Source: Otatea glauca | Lineage: Eukaryota; Streptophyta; Magnoliopsida; Poales; Poaceae | Assembly (NCBI GenBank): GCA_036346275.1 | Contig: CM070713.1 | Span: forward strand, 71,478,382-71,542,381 | Length of the DNA: 64,000 bases | Direction of reading: 5' to 3' | Shown: positions 13,043 through 24,830 of the stretch, in pieces | How positions within the stretch are numbered: position 1 is the first letter of the stretch | How the letters are laid out: every line of letters starts with the position of its first letter | Program-made: the position numbers and the translations under genes | The notes under the pieces: model-generated | What the model saw: the letters and a program-made list of their open reading frames with translations, nothing else | What the model was told of the DNA's origin: nothing | Database searches by the model: none

Positions 13043-14479
13043 AAAACCCGTGAAACTTTGTATGCATATTTCTATGGGTGTTAAGAACATATTCCAACCT
13101 TCAATCGTAAGGATTGACGTCAAAGTTCTGACCTTTTTCAAATTTATCGAAGGTTGCACCAAAACTGGGTCAAATATAAAAACTTTGCCTTGAGCTTGCT
13201 CGTGGGGATTTGATGATCAAGATGGACCTAGATTGTCTCTCACATGTCATAGCAAGCAAGAACCCTAAAGAGATTGCTCCCAAATGATCAAGATCAAGAT
13301 CTATCTTAAAATCTTCCTTCTCAACCCAAAAACCGGTTTCTTGAAGAAATTTGAATGATCAAGAAGAGGCTTGCCTAGATGACTGGAGATGATCTACAGA
13401 GGATACATCCATCAATCGTTTATCCTTGGCAGGACAAGATCAAGCAAGAAACAAACCACAAGAAAAGATCAAGAGTAAAGCAAGAGGAAGATCAAAACTT
13501 GAGGTAAAAACTTAAGCACGAATTTGATCTTTATTTTAAAGCAAGATAGATGATTACAAAGCCCCTCACCTGAGGGCAAAGCTCCCAAGGAGCACACACA
13601 CACACAAACAAGGCGCCAATATCTTGTGGGAAACCTAAACCTCTCTAGTGACTAAGTTTAAGGTCTCCAGTCCTCACCCCCTATTGCATCTCCTTATATA
13701 GTGGAGGTAACCCTAATCCTAAATCTGGACACTAAGGTGGATACCATCCACTTTTACATGGGCTAACCCGAAACCCAACACTCTTAACGGGTTTTTTACT
13801 CACACAAGCACGCTTCTCAAAGCTGCCATTACATTGACGCCAAATCCACTTCGCAAGCCCGAATTTGCGTCCAACTCCACTTTAGCGTGATCTAAACCAC
13901 TTAGGCCACCCCGCAGTTTTCCAAACTGCCTCGACTGCCGGTATTGGACAAATTACCAATTTGCCCCAATGACCGATCTTCCTTCTCCTCGAAGCATCAC
14001 CATGCTTCGCGCTTTCCATGTTGCCCCAATGACTTGTCTCTAAGCCTCTCACGCGTATGGACTCCCCCGAACCGTCCTCGCTTGCAAATGGGCCCAAGTC
14101 ACTTGACCGCCACGTGTCCTTTTCCGTTTCACCATGGCGGCACCGGCTTCCTTGACCATTCTGAATCTCAACTCCTCCCTGAGCCTAGTCTCGGTCCACG
14201 CCGTTGCCCGTCATGTCCATCACCAGTGCACCATACTCTGGATCCTTATCTTCCCGACTTGTAACCACTTTCTGGCCTCAGTCATCTTCTGGTGTCCCTC
14301 GACCGTTTTGGACCTCAGCTTTTCTAGCCTAGTCCCGATCTCGCCTTCGCCTCACCATGACCTAGCCCCGGAGTCCTGCAACCAACACAGACAAGAAAAA
14401 CATCACATAGCATTGTTCACAATAATATGCATTAATCATCAATTAATGCAAACATTAAGCACAACATCACTGGAAAATT
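13043..14479. repeat. older repeat-like noncoding DNA interrupted by the solo LTR
   Basis: The stretch contains repeated GATCAAGATC/AAGATCAAG motifs (13200-13500), a short CA run near 13596 and a TATATAG-containing segment near 13694, with no protein domain. It looks like retroelement LTR sequence rather than a gene. The ORFs at 13882-14264 are short and lack motifs. Confidence 0.35.
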
Positions 14480-14740
14480 GGCACTACCGCCATCTATGGC
14501 CAGTAGTACCGCTCTAGCATGTCCGATAGTACCGCTCCTCTGAAAATCCTCAAGAGACCCCTCTCTGGTAGATAACTACCGCTACTGGAGGTCGGTAGTA
14601 CCGCACCCCCGGTACTACCGCTCTCACATGACCTATAGTGCCGCTCACACTCAACCCCAGAGAAAAACACCTCTATAGAAAAATACTACCGCTCCCAAGG
14701 CCGGCACTACCGCTCCTACATGGCCGGTAGTACCGTCCTT
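14480..14740. repeat. interspersed GGTAGTACCGCTC motif array
   Basis: About a dozen variants of TAGTACCGCTC and its inverse GGCACTACCG are spaced 15-35 bp apart. The core GGTAGTACC/GGTACTACC is nearly palindromic. Comparable arrays occur in LTRs of large copia elements of grasses (from memory). No coding function is apparent. Confidence 0.6.
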
Positions 14741-17700
14741 GACCCGACAACCCTCAAATTGCTTCAAATTCAAAATAGAATTCAAAACAAACTCAAACTC
14801 GAGTACACCATGCTCAAACATAGTCAATAACTCATCACCAACAAGAATAAGCCTCCGCATGGTCTTTTACAGTTAGTTCAAGTGACCACAGAAATAGGAG
14901 GATGCCTACCGATGAGATGGGTACTGACAGTAGTGTTTCCTGTGATGTCACCGTACGAATGTATATATAGTTTATATACATGCTCAAACTTTATTCGATT
15001 GTGATATATATATGCTCAAGCTTTACTCTCGTGTGGTGCATTCTCTTTACAATTTTACCCCTTTTGAAATTCTACTGCTAATTATGTAAAGTGTAGTATA
15101 ACTAAAAACTAACTAATATGAACCATAGGATCAAAACAATAATTTAGTGTTATTTAGTATACCTAAAAGAGCTCCTTTTCTTTCTTTCTATTCAATAGCA
15201 ACCAGAAACCCCTTGCCTAGAACCTAAGCAACACGTTGCCGTGAATTTGATGGAAACCAACACATTCTGGCGATTTTTGACAAAGTGTGCGGCTAATATT
15301 TCACACCAGCCCTATGTATGCACTCAATCTTTCCAAAAGAACAGGAGAAGATGCGGTTAGCAACAGCCACAAGAGGAGAGACGACTTCCCCATAAAAAAA
15401 TACGCAAGTATTTTCTTGAGTTGTCAACGTTTGGGTCTTGACAATGCCTAATTAACTTGTAGTTGTACTTGTATATAGTGTTATCCTATCGTCCATTTTG
15501 ACTCCTTTTTTTCCATGCAGCACACACACGAAGACGATTATTCCGTATGGCCCACGCTGCCTACACTGTGCACATCATCTCATCCATTTGGCAATGCCGC
15601 AAGGTATACGCATGGCAGGGGGCTACCGAACCATGAAGAAGAAACAAACGGTGTTTAGGGGAAACGAAACAACAACAACAACAAATCGAATAGAACCATC
15701 TCCTAAACTTTCTCCTAACGCGCTTTGAATCGACGGTGCCTTGTCATCTTCAGTGTTTCTTTCACGCGTATGGTGGCAATATGGAGGATTGGAGGAGTAT
15801 AGTATTAGCAGTACGCATTCATCGATCCATCTCCATCGCTTCGGCCAGCCAGACCATTAGTTGGACATCACTAGAAGTATTGGAGTATATAAACACACGG
15901 ATATATTATAAGCAATTAAGTGCAGATCGAGACCATGATCTTAAATTGAGATCCTCTCTGCTTTGTCATCTCGTGTCTTGTCACTGCTCCTCTTGATTGA
16001 TGCATTGCATGCAAACAGATGCTCCCAATTCCCAAATTACGGAGCACCAGCCACCAGGGCATTGGGGCAAGCTTAGGGTATATCATATATGGCATGTTGT
16101 GCTAATCAAACATGAAACCGAGTTGCTTTAGGTTTAGGTTGCCAAACCGTGTAATCTTGTTGCAGTAAGTTCCTTTCTGAAAATATTTAAAATGGTACCA
16201 TATTAATCCAAAAAGAGAGCAATGAGTAAAGTGTACTAAAGGTAGCAAGACTCCCTAAAATCAATATATTCGTTGCAAACAAATTAATTAAATTATAGGT
16301 CTCTTCCTGTAATATGGAATTATGCAAGTACTTCTCCTACAAATCCTCTCACCGGTAAAATATGGTCAATTAAGATATGCAAAATGAATTGGTGAGGCAA
16401 TGTGATAAAATTCGCCATCAATACCATCACACTTTTAAAATGTGTTCATCACAAAGAAAACATAAATCAAAACCCTTCAAAGAAAACATAAATCAACTCC
16501 CTTGCATACCTGAGGTGGACCTTGTGTACACCTGGTATCATATTAAAAATGAGAAAGGGAAGTCTCATGAAAAGTTCTTCGAGAGGAGAAAACGCTCGTT
16601 ATCACCGCTACTGCTACTGGTACTTCAGCAACGACAGGTAGTTCGTTGGTTCAATCAAGCTTCCGACACTCGATCTCTAGACAAAAACAGACCTAGTTAA
16701 TTGGAGTAGTAAAGAAATCTGCACGAATAAACTATAAGATTAAGAACATATATATGGGCACAAAATCCGTGTCACAATTAGATCAACATCATTACCGACC
16801 AAAACCCATTAATTAGTTATTTGACGACATACAGAAGGAAAAAAAGAAGAAGAGGCGATGAGGTGGTGGTGCTAGCTTCCTACCCTTTATTTCCCCTTGC
16901 TTGACAAAACAGTTTACGGAGGAAGGACGACGTCCCAACCGCACGAGAAAAACTAAGGAACCAAACGTTTGGTTAAACTAGGAGGAAGCTAGCATGCATC
17001 TCTCTGTCCTTGATCCGAATCACTAGGCTAGCAAGTAGCAACAGACATGCATTATACGACAACAGCATCCATGTATACATTAAACACATCATAACCGATT
17101 TATCCATCTAAACAGGGATTAATGAAAGAGCGGTGCTTTCATAATTTTCCTCCTAATACAAGTTACACAAATCTTAAAACAAGCGAAAGGATAAGCAATC
17201 ATCATCTACCATTCGTTCATGCTTTAATATTTGTGTAATTTTTAAAAAGAAAAGCATGGAAGCACCTCTCTGAATGAAATGAAAAAGGACTAAGACTAGT
17301 AGATTACTGCTACTACTATCACTAAAGCACGGCCAAAATGTGGTTTTTGTTGGACAAGGAACAATGCTCGATTAAGCCGAGAGAGAGATCAGAGAGAGAG
17401 GCAATTAAGCAGGAAGTTTGCAAGGGATAATTTGGTGAAGCGCATAGAAATCATCTGGCCTGGCCTACCTACCTGCCTACCGTGAGGATGGTGCATGCGT
17501 ATGCGGTCTACAATTGCAATCGATCGATCGGTCGATTGAGCAGCCGGTGGACAAAGCGATCGATGGAGAGGAAGGCGAAGAAAAGGAGCGTCCAAATCGT
17601 TGCAGCGGGGGAGTCCCTGTCCGGCAACACTAGTTTCATGACACGCACAAAAATAGATGTGTAGAGATTGCTACATAAAAAGGCGTAAGCTGCTTGTAGC

Positions 17701-18643
17701 TTCAGCTAAAGAAACAGTCGCGTACATCCGTAGTAACATATGCATGCGTCCGGTTGTGTTCAGGCGCAAGAAGAAATTAGAATCGATTTGAAGTCTCGAT
17801 CATATATACTACTAGCATCATATCCTTCTCACAGTTAATTTCTACGGATGGTACATCGCTATTCGCTAGGTGCGCGCAGCTATCTCTTGCCAATTTCCTG
17901 ACTGATACCTAATGCTAATTATCAGCAATCTGGTACACTGATGCATGTATCATTGTCGCGAAAAAGTCCGATGCTGCAGCCATCAACTCACTCAACGATT
18001 GACCAAAAGCTAGTGCGTGTAACCAACCAATCCTGGCGAAACATGCTCGTTCCCGACAAAACATGCCAGAACCATCAGAACAGCAAGCTTGCCGATAGTT
18101 AAACGTAAATGAACCACTTGTAGACATGTACTATATTCGTATTCCTTCGCAGGTGCAGGAAAAAGTCGCACCTTTAAATCACCTGAACTAGATAGCTTAC
18201 CTATTAAGATTGGACAGTAAAATTGGTTACCGACCAATATATTTCTGGCCGAATGTTACAGCTGATCACATGTCATGGAGTAGTAGTGTACATATGTAAG
18301 CGTCAGTCGATGACTAGGTTCATTCTCTTCCAGTCCCACGCGTGCTTTACCATGTGTAAGATGTACAAGTCCCGGTGTCAGGCTCCAACCGATTCACACG
18401 CGCGCCCTGAAAGCCCAGAAAACTCACGTACGCCCGGTCAAAATCTGCTCCGTTTCCTAGCGCGCGTCGCCAACCCAACCATATTACCTCACCAAACCAA
18501 TCCGGGGCGAGTCCACCCCTCCAACCCCAAGTCTCCAACGCAAGGCAAGCAAGGCCAGGTAGACGGTGATTACTTTTTTTTTTTGTTTCAAAATTTATAT
18601 AATTTGTATAAGGAGAGTGATGTATAGAAGTACCACTTGTTTA
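14741..18643. other. intergenic, nothing recognised
   Basis: No RNA gene, coding domain or clean transposon boundary was found in these 3.9 kb. ORFs such as 15736-15996, 16377-16700 and 18223-18627 lack motifs and are probably chance frames. A CGATCGATCGGTCGA microrepeat is present near 17520. Confidence 0.5.
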
Positions 18644-18888
18644 CTCCCTCCCGTTACAAATAGTTATGGTTTTGAACATCGACACGCTCTCCAAAACATA
18701 GGTTTGACTACTAATTTATATTATAATATATTTATAACACCAAATAAAATTATATATTATGAAAGTACTTTTCGAGACAAATCTATATATGTGATTTTTT
18801 CTATATCCAATTTAAATAAATATTAACAATTAAAGTTTCAAAATTTTACCTGCGTCTATATCCAAATATGACGATTGTTTGTGACCGA
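18644..18888. mobile_element. truncated Stowaway-type MITE upstream of the GH9 gene
   Basis: The left end reads CTCCCTCCCGTTACAAATAG directly after a TA, a typical Stowaway start. The core is AT-rich and the right part ends in TTTGTGACCGA without the expected complementary GGGAGTA. The same TTTGTGACCG end occurs in intron 4 of the GH9 gene. The element lies about 300 bp upstream of the GH9 start, so it may form part of the promoter-distal region. Confidence 0.5.
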
Positions 18889-18997
18889 ATAAATTAATTA
18901 CATTTTTGATCGTTTCCTCCTCTCTTCTCCCTAGCTCTGCACACCGTCCCGGCGCGCGTCCCCAGGCCGAAACCAATTCAACACGCTGTGCGTGCGT

Positions 18998-19100
18998 CTG
19001 TGTGTGTGCGCGCGCGCGCAAATATAAGCACGCGGACGCCTTCAAGTTGAACTGCTCGTCAGACAAGACGGCAGATCGCACAGGCGCGCGCGCGCGCGCA
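18998..19100 (+). promoter_or_regulatory. GH9 promoter region: alternating CG/TG tracts and TATA-like box
   Basis: A TATAAG element lies at 19023-19028, about 165 bp upstream of the chosen GH9 start codon. It is bracketed by alternating pyrimidine-purine tracts: TGTGTGTGCGCGCGCGCGC at about 19000-19018 and a run of GCGC at about 19085-19100. Such tracts can adopt Z-DNA. The TATA position would give a 5' leader of roughly 130-140 nt. Function is inferred from position only. Confidence 0.45.
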
Positions 19101-19191
19101 CAAGCACAGCACACAGAGGCAGAGCCATCACATGCACGGAGCGGCACAGGGACGGGCACATGCGAAGATACCGCGCCGAGGCTCTTGTGCA

Positions 19192-22100
19192 ATGAGAGGC
19201 GCCACTGCCACTGGCAGTGCCGCCGCCGCCGCCTTCTTGTCTCGCCGGCTCGGTTTCGTGCTGCTCCTTGGCGCTGCGGTCGCGTGTGCCGCGGCGGCGG
19301 AGGGGAAGGCGCATAACTACGAGGACGCTCTGCGGAAGAGCCTGCTCTACTTCGAGGCGCAGCGGTCGGGGCGGCTCCCGCACAGCCAGCGCGTCGCGTG
19401 GCGCGGCCACTCCGGCCTCACCGACGGCCTCGAGAAAGGGGTACGTACGTGCATACGCATGCATAGCCACCACTGGTGCCTCATTCTGCTGGTGTTTTCG
19501 CGCTCGCTGACGAGTGGAATTCGATTGGCCAACGAGCGTGGAAACACCGGGAGATCGAACGTGCCGATGTACATTTATGGATGGAATAGTGTGAGATGGT
19601 TTTAATTTTGGCATTGGCTGATTTTGGTGTTGATTTGGATGTGTTTTTGCGCATGGTTAGGTGGATTTGGTGGGGGGTTACTACGACGCCGGGGATCATG
19701 TCAAGTTCGGGCTGCCGATGGCGTTCACGGTGACGATGCTGTCGTGGAGCATGATCGAGTACGGCGACGACGTCGCGGCGGCCGGCGAGCTCGGCCACGC
19801 GCTGGAAGCCATCAAGTGGGGCACGGACTACTTCATCAAGGCGCACACGAAACCCGACGAGCTGTGGGCTGAGGTAATCACCGGCTCTGAAATTCTGATG
19901 CGATCCTGAGACGAGACCAATTCTCCTGTCACTGACTGACTTGGCCTAGCTAGCTAGCTGTCGCACACGACAGGAGAAATCAATTCAATTATCATCTCTT
20001 CTTGTACTTTAGCTTCTTCCTTTTATTTCTTCCCTAACATTCTAAACCCCAATTATATTTTGGTTACGAAAAAAGGGTTCTTTCCGGTGAATAGCAACAA
20101 CCATGTTAGGTGGCTAGTTTGATGAACGTACGAACAGTAACATTATACTATGCGTTTCCACATGGCGTGCATAAATTTTTCAAAAATTCTTCGTCGATCT
20201 GAAATGTTGAGAAAAAAAAAATATTTCGTTCTTGCAGGTGGGTGACGGTGACACGGATCACTACTGCTGGCAGCGGCCGGAGGACATGACGACGTCGCGG
20301 CAGGCGTACAAGGTCGACCGGGACCGGCCGGGCTCCGACATCGCCGGCGAGACCGCGGCGGCGATGGCGGCCGCGTCCATCGTCTTCCGCAAGTCCAGGC
20401 CGCACTACTCGCACCTCCTCCTGCACCACGCCCAGCAGGTACGTACAGATAACGACGTCGTGCTACAAAAGTCTTGCGATCGAATTGAAGAATCAAGAAT
20501 AATCCTTCTGCATGCCTCAAATACTCGCGTGGAAAAGGATAAATTGGAAATTTGGAGTTTTACCAGTACGCGAACCGAATTTTGGACTGCTGCGTATACA
20601 TTTCCTGGGTAGTAGTATTTCATCTTGGATATATGTGTGTTCTTTCTTGTGTCTTGTGCGGCACATGCCAAGTTGTCAGCACGACGTCGAGCACGAAAAG
20701 ATTTTTCTATTTTTGAGGTGAGAGGTTTATGTCGGCTCGTAGAGGATGCCATGTGGACCAGTGAACCGGCACGCAACCTAACGAAAAAAGAAAAAGGAAA
20801 GGTGTGGTTAGCGTCTGGTGGATGGGAAAACTTTCCATTTGCCTCTCGTTCCCATGATTAGGTCGCCAGTTCAATCACATAAACTACTTAGAAACTAAGA
20901 AATGTCCGCGTCATCATGTGCTAATTGAACTAGTCCGTATTCACAGCCAATACTTTTTCCAATGTCAAGCCAGTGCGATTTTAATGGAGCATACACGTTA
21001 GCTAATGTATTTTTTTTGGGGTGTCTTTTTGTGTCTGCAGCTGTTCGAGTTTGGCGACAAGTACAGGGGCAAATACGACAGCAGCATCGCCGAGGTGAAG
21101 AGCTACTACGCGTCGGTGAGCGGGTACAAGGACGAGCTCCTTTGGGCTGCCCTGTGGCTCCACCGCGCCACCGGCAAGGCCGACTACCTCGACTACGTCG
21201 TCGACAAGGCCGACTGCTTCGGCGGCACCGGCTGGGCCATCACCGAGTTCAGCTGGGACGTCAAGTACGCCGGCGTCCAGATCCTAGCAGCAAGAGTAAG
21301 TAGTAATATATCCATGCAGATAATACTCTTTCCAGTCAAATGTACATGTAATTTTGGAATATGTGTATTTAAATATTTGAATCTTTGACTATTCATATAT
21401 TTTTAAATGTTTATATTAAATATATATATATATATAATTTGTCTTAAAAAATACTTTTATAATATTATAAATTTAAAGTTTTATAACTATATTATAATAT
21501 AAATTGGTGATAAAATATATGTTTTAGGTTTGTGACCGAAGGTAGTAACACGCTTTATCAATAAAGAAGTAACTGAAGTAGTATTCATCACCACATAACT
21601 GCTCACTTACGAATGTGACGTGTGTGTGTTACAGCTGCTGCTGAGAGGAGAACACTCGGCGCATCACAAGAGCACGCTGGAGCAGTACAAGGCCAAGGCG
21701 GAGCACTACGTGTGCGCGTGCCTCGGCCGGAACACGGCCGGCGGAGCCGACGCCAACGTGGAGCGCAGCCCCGGCGGGATGCTCTACATCCGGCAGTGGA
21801 ACAACATGCAGTACGTGACCAACGCCGCGTTCCTCCTCGCCGCCTACTCGGACTACCTCGCCGAGGCCGGCGTCCAGACCGTGACGTGCGCCGGCGGCGA
21901 GACTGCCGAGTCCGGGGAGGTCTTCGCTCTCGCCAGGGCCCAGGTTGACTACGTGCTGGGCACCAACCCCAGGGGCATCAGCTACCTTGTCGGGTACGGC
22001 GCCAAGTACCCTACGAGGGTGCACCACCGCGCCGCGTCCATCGTGCCGTACAAGCACAGCAAGGAGTTCATCGGGTGCACGCAGGGGTTCGACAACTGGT

Positions 22101-22336
22101 TCGGCAGGCGGAGCTCGAACCCCAACGTCCTCATCGGCGCCATCATCGGGGGGCCCGACCGGCGGGACAAGTTCAGGGACAACCGGGAGAACTACATGCA
22201 GACGGAGGCGTGCACGTACAACACCGCGCCGATGGTCGGGATGTTCGCCAAGTTGAACAGGATGGCCCGAGAGGAGAGGGAACGGGGAGTGGCTCCGGCG
22301 AGAAGTCCGGTGACGTCGACGGCAGCCGCCGTGTAA
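19192..22336 (+). CDS. glycoside hydrolase family 9 endo-beta-1,4-glucanase (secreted, class B type)
   Basis: Five exons: 19192-19440, 19661-19873, 20238-20438, 21041-21295 and 21635-22336, giving 539 residues with all introns GT-AG and phase 0. Residues 1 to about 40 form a signal peptide (basic, then Leu/Val/Ala-rich). The catalytic base motif DAGD is at 92-95, GH9 signature 1 (SYLVGYGAKYPTRVHHR) at 422-438, and FRDNRENYMQTE places Asp488 and the likely acid Glu497. There is no membrane anchor (class A) and no C-terminal CBM49 (class C), so it should be a secreted class B enzyme. Family knowledge says it cleaves internal beta-1,4-glucosidic bonds in amorphous cellulose or glucans of the wall during growth or remodelling. 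An in-frame ATG at 19132 would add 20 residues without signal-peptide character, so 19192 is preferred. All key residues are present and it looks functional. Confidence 0.95.
21385..21547. mobile_element. MITE remnant in GH9 intron 4
   Basis: The segment contains a TA-repeat and ends in TTTGTGACCGAAGGTAGTA. It shares an AT-rich, TTGGTG-containing core with the Stowaway-like copy at 18644-18888, in a comparable position before the TTTGTGACCG end. The other terminal repeat is not recognisable. The insertion leaves the splice sites at 21296 and 21634 intact. Confidence 0.4.
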
Positions 22337-22895
22337 ATGTATAGGATATAGAGGGGGCTGTACAATTTTCCCCATTATTTGGTTCATTTTTTTTCTTCGG
22401 AGTTCTTTTTACACAAATTGAAATTGATTGTATACGAGAGAAGGGTGGAGGCAATGACATGCAAATGTACATTCGCTGCCGGTACATACGAGGAAAAAAA
22501 ATGGCATGTTTAATTTACTGGTGATTCTCGTCTGTACTCCATTGGTGGCGGCGGTTTCCTGATTGGATTTCAGGAAAAGTGATCGATACTCATCGGTTAG
22601 GCCAAGCACGCCTATCCCCTCAAAAAATATAAGGGAAATTTTGGAATACAGTACAAAGTACGGTAGGAGATTACAAATCGATACAACATGTTTGCGTATT
22701 TACGAAAAGCCCAACTATACCCGAAACCTGAAATTCCGTTTAACCATACCCGAAACCTCAAAATCCGGCTTGCTTAACTGAAATTTGAAATTCCGGGTAT
22801 AGGGGTCCCACCCCATACCCAGAATTTCAAATTCCGGTTAAGGCTTACCCGGAATTTCAAATTCCGGTTAAGGCTCGCTACAACCAGCCGCACGG
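22337..22895. other. GH9 3' flank and short AATTTCAAATTCCGG repeats
   Basis: The first 100-200 bases are presumably the GH9 3' untranslated region, but no canonical AATAAA is seen. At about 22735-22875 there are repeats of CCGAAACC and of a unit containing CCGGAATTTCAAATTCCGG (22849-22867), which is an almost perfect palindrome. A related GAAATTTCGGGTATAGGG lies at about 56680 on the far side of the nested insertions. Confidence 0.45.
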
Positions 22896-23445
22896 GTGGA
22901 GGTTCCTCACAAATCAATGATACTCCCATAAAAAATTCAGATTATTATAAGATATTAGGAATTTTTAAAAATTCAAACATTACAACTATCCTGATAAAAC
23001 GCTGACCGACAAGTTTGAACCGAATGAAAAATGAAACAAACCACGTTAGAAAATTTTGAAATTTTTTGTCCATGGTTATGATACATCACTAATGTCCCCA
23101 TAAAATTTCAATATTATTATCAAGCTTTATTAAATTTTAAAAATTCATACAGTGATACTGTCCGATATGGCTTTTACCAGGACAGTAGCACTGTCTGAAT
23201 TTTCAAACATTTATAAAGCTTGATCATCAAATGCAAATTTTATGGGAACATTAGTGATGCATCATAACCATGGAAAAAAATTCAAAATTTTCTAACGTGG
23301 TTTGTTTCATTTTTCATTCGGTTCAAACTTGTAGGTCAGCGTTTTATCAGGACAGTTGTAATGTTTGGATTTTTAAAAATTCTTTAGATCTTATAATATT
23401 CTGAAATTTTTATGGAAATATAATTTATTCGTCAGGAACCTCCAC
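22896..23445. repeat. 550-bp fold-back (long inverted repeat)
   Basis: The left arm (about 22896-23163) is matched in reverse complement by the right arm (about 23178-23445). GTGGAGGTTCCTCAC at 22896 pairs with GTCAGGAACCTCCAC at 23431, ACGCTGACCGACAAG with the inverted right-arm copy near 23330, and TCCATGGTTATGAT with its partner near 23262. The spacer is only about 15 bp. Arms are imperfect with small mismatches. It has no coding capacity and could be a fold-back transposon or an inverted duplication able to give hairpin RNA. Confidence 0.8.
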
Positions 23446-24049
23446 AAAAAATTATAAAAATTTTCAACGTTGTTTGGCTCCTAGTTTTATTTTTTTTTCT
23501 TGCCGCTGATTCTACCCAACAAACAAAAACGCCAAAAAAAATAGGAATCCTGGGAACTGGGACAGCTGGAATTCGCGAGAAAAGTATTTTTTAATTAATC
23601 TGTGAATTCCGTTCGTAGGAATTGGAATTTTTTAAAATTCCAGTGAATTGAGTTCGCAGGAATTGCGGATTAAAAAAATTAAAAAAAATCCAGCTGAACC
23701 CGTTCGCTGGAAAAGGAATAAAAAAAATCCCGCGAAGCCCGTCAGTTGGAATTTACTGTTCACGGGCAAAATTATAATTAGTATGACGATACTAATTGAT
23801 TAGCAAAATCGCGTTATTGCATGTGAACAATTTCAATCCAAATTTGTAAAGATATTTAAAACACTTCTTTTGGAGGAAGTAGCTGGGCAACTGTCATTAA
23901 ACTTAGGTACTGATAAATGTGTCCAATAAAAGTCCAGGCAATCAATAATTTGAAATTATTTGAAGAATTGATTTTTTTTAGAAATTGCAAAACGATGGTG
24001 GGAGAGGGAGATCAGAGAGAGTGCAATTCTGAGATCAGGGAGAGTGTGA
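23446..24049. repeat. noncoding spacer containing an inverted GGAATTGG/CCAATTCC block
   Basis: The block at about 23594-23690 (GAATTCCGTTCG, GGAATTGG, TTCGCAGGAATTGCGG, poly-A-rich tail) is repeated in reverse complement at about 60147-60237. Both copies are roughly 90 bp and imperfect. Together with the minisatellites, this suggests the two sides of the nested insertions once belonged to one repeat-rich unit. No gene is seen. Confidence 0.5.
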
Positions 24050-24436
24050 TTTTTGTAGCCTTTTGGCAGCCCGTAAAATGTCATGTTTAAATGTAATTTT
24101 TAGAAAGAATGGACTAGATTTGCTTGCTCTTTGATATATGCACTACCATATTCTGGAAAAATATGTAATTTACACCATGCTTTGCATCTAATTTCCACTA
24201 GTGCAATAACCCTAAGTATTATAGTCGACAACAACTCATGTCATGTTTTTTTAGCCTTTTCGGCGGCCCGTAAAATATCATGTCTAAATGAAATTTTTAT
24301 GAACAATGGACCATATTTGATCTTTTATATATGCACTACCATATTCTAGAAAAATATGTAATTTACACCTTGCTTTGCATCTAATTTCCACTAGTGCAAT
24401 AACCCTAAGTATTATAGTCGACAACAACTCATGTTA
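24050..24436 (+). repeat. 193-bp tandem duplication
   Basis: Two copies lie head to tail with a period of 193 bp (CACTACCATATTCT at 24141 and 24334). Each begins with a GCCTTTTSGCRGCCCGTAAAAT motif and ends with TCGACAACAACTCATG. Copies are highly similar, so the duplication is fairly recent. A related pair with the GCCTTTCCGGC motif occurs at about 59120 and 59308 in the same orientation. Confidence 0.8.
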
Positions 24437-24830
24437 TGAATAGTTCTCACGTAGCACATAAATTATTTGTTGAACATATATAAGGGCACATGCACCGAAC
24501 GTTTAAATGATAAAATAAGCAATAGATTATATTATATTACAAGGGCATTACAATAGTGACGAAATTGCTTGGCGAACTAACTAACTAACGAAAGCAATAT
24601 TTCTCATGGTGGAACAAGTGATCGTTCCGCCTATCTGGGTAGAGCGGGAATGATGTCTGATATTTTCTGCATATTACATCACCCGTGTAAATTTCGCGAT
24701 TTGTTCTCGGACACAACTCAATCCCTACTATGAAAGAACTCCATGGGGATCTGCAGTGCTCCCAGTTGTCGCCGATTGGGTTGCCTATGCCGTACGTCTC
24801 GGGTGTATAAGACAGAATTTTTTGGTTTTT
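24437..24830. other. spacer, nothing recognised
   Basis: This is AT-rich to mixed-composition sequence 3' of the decayed zinc-finger gene. No repeat, RNA gene or reading frame of note is visible. Confidence 0.4.

Noticed and set aside
18347..18538. Minus-strand frame MET-GWRGGLAPDW as a gene
   Set aside because: Short, no motif, overlaps an opposite frame, no promoter or splice evidence.
19042..19614. 190-codon minus-strand frame over the GH9 promoter and exon 1
   Set aside because: Low-complexity Arg/Ala-rich translation of CG tracts and the opposite strand of a real exon.
21629..22387. 252-codon open frame on the minus strand opposite the last GH9 exon
   Set aside because: It mirrors the GC-rich third-position bias of the GH9 exon and has no domain of its own.
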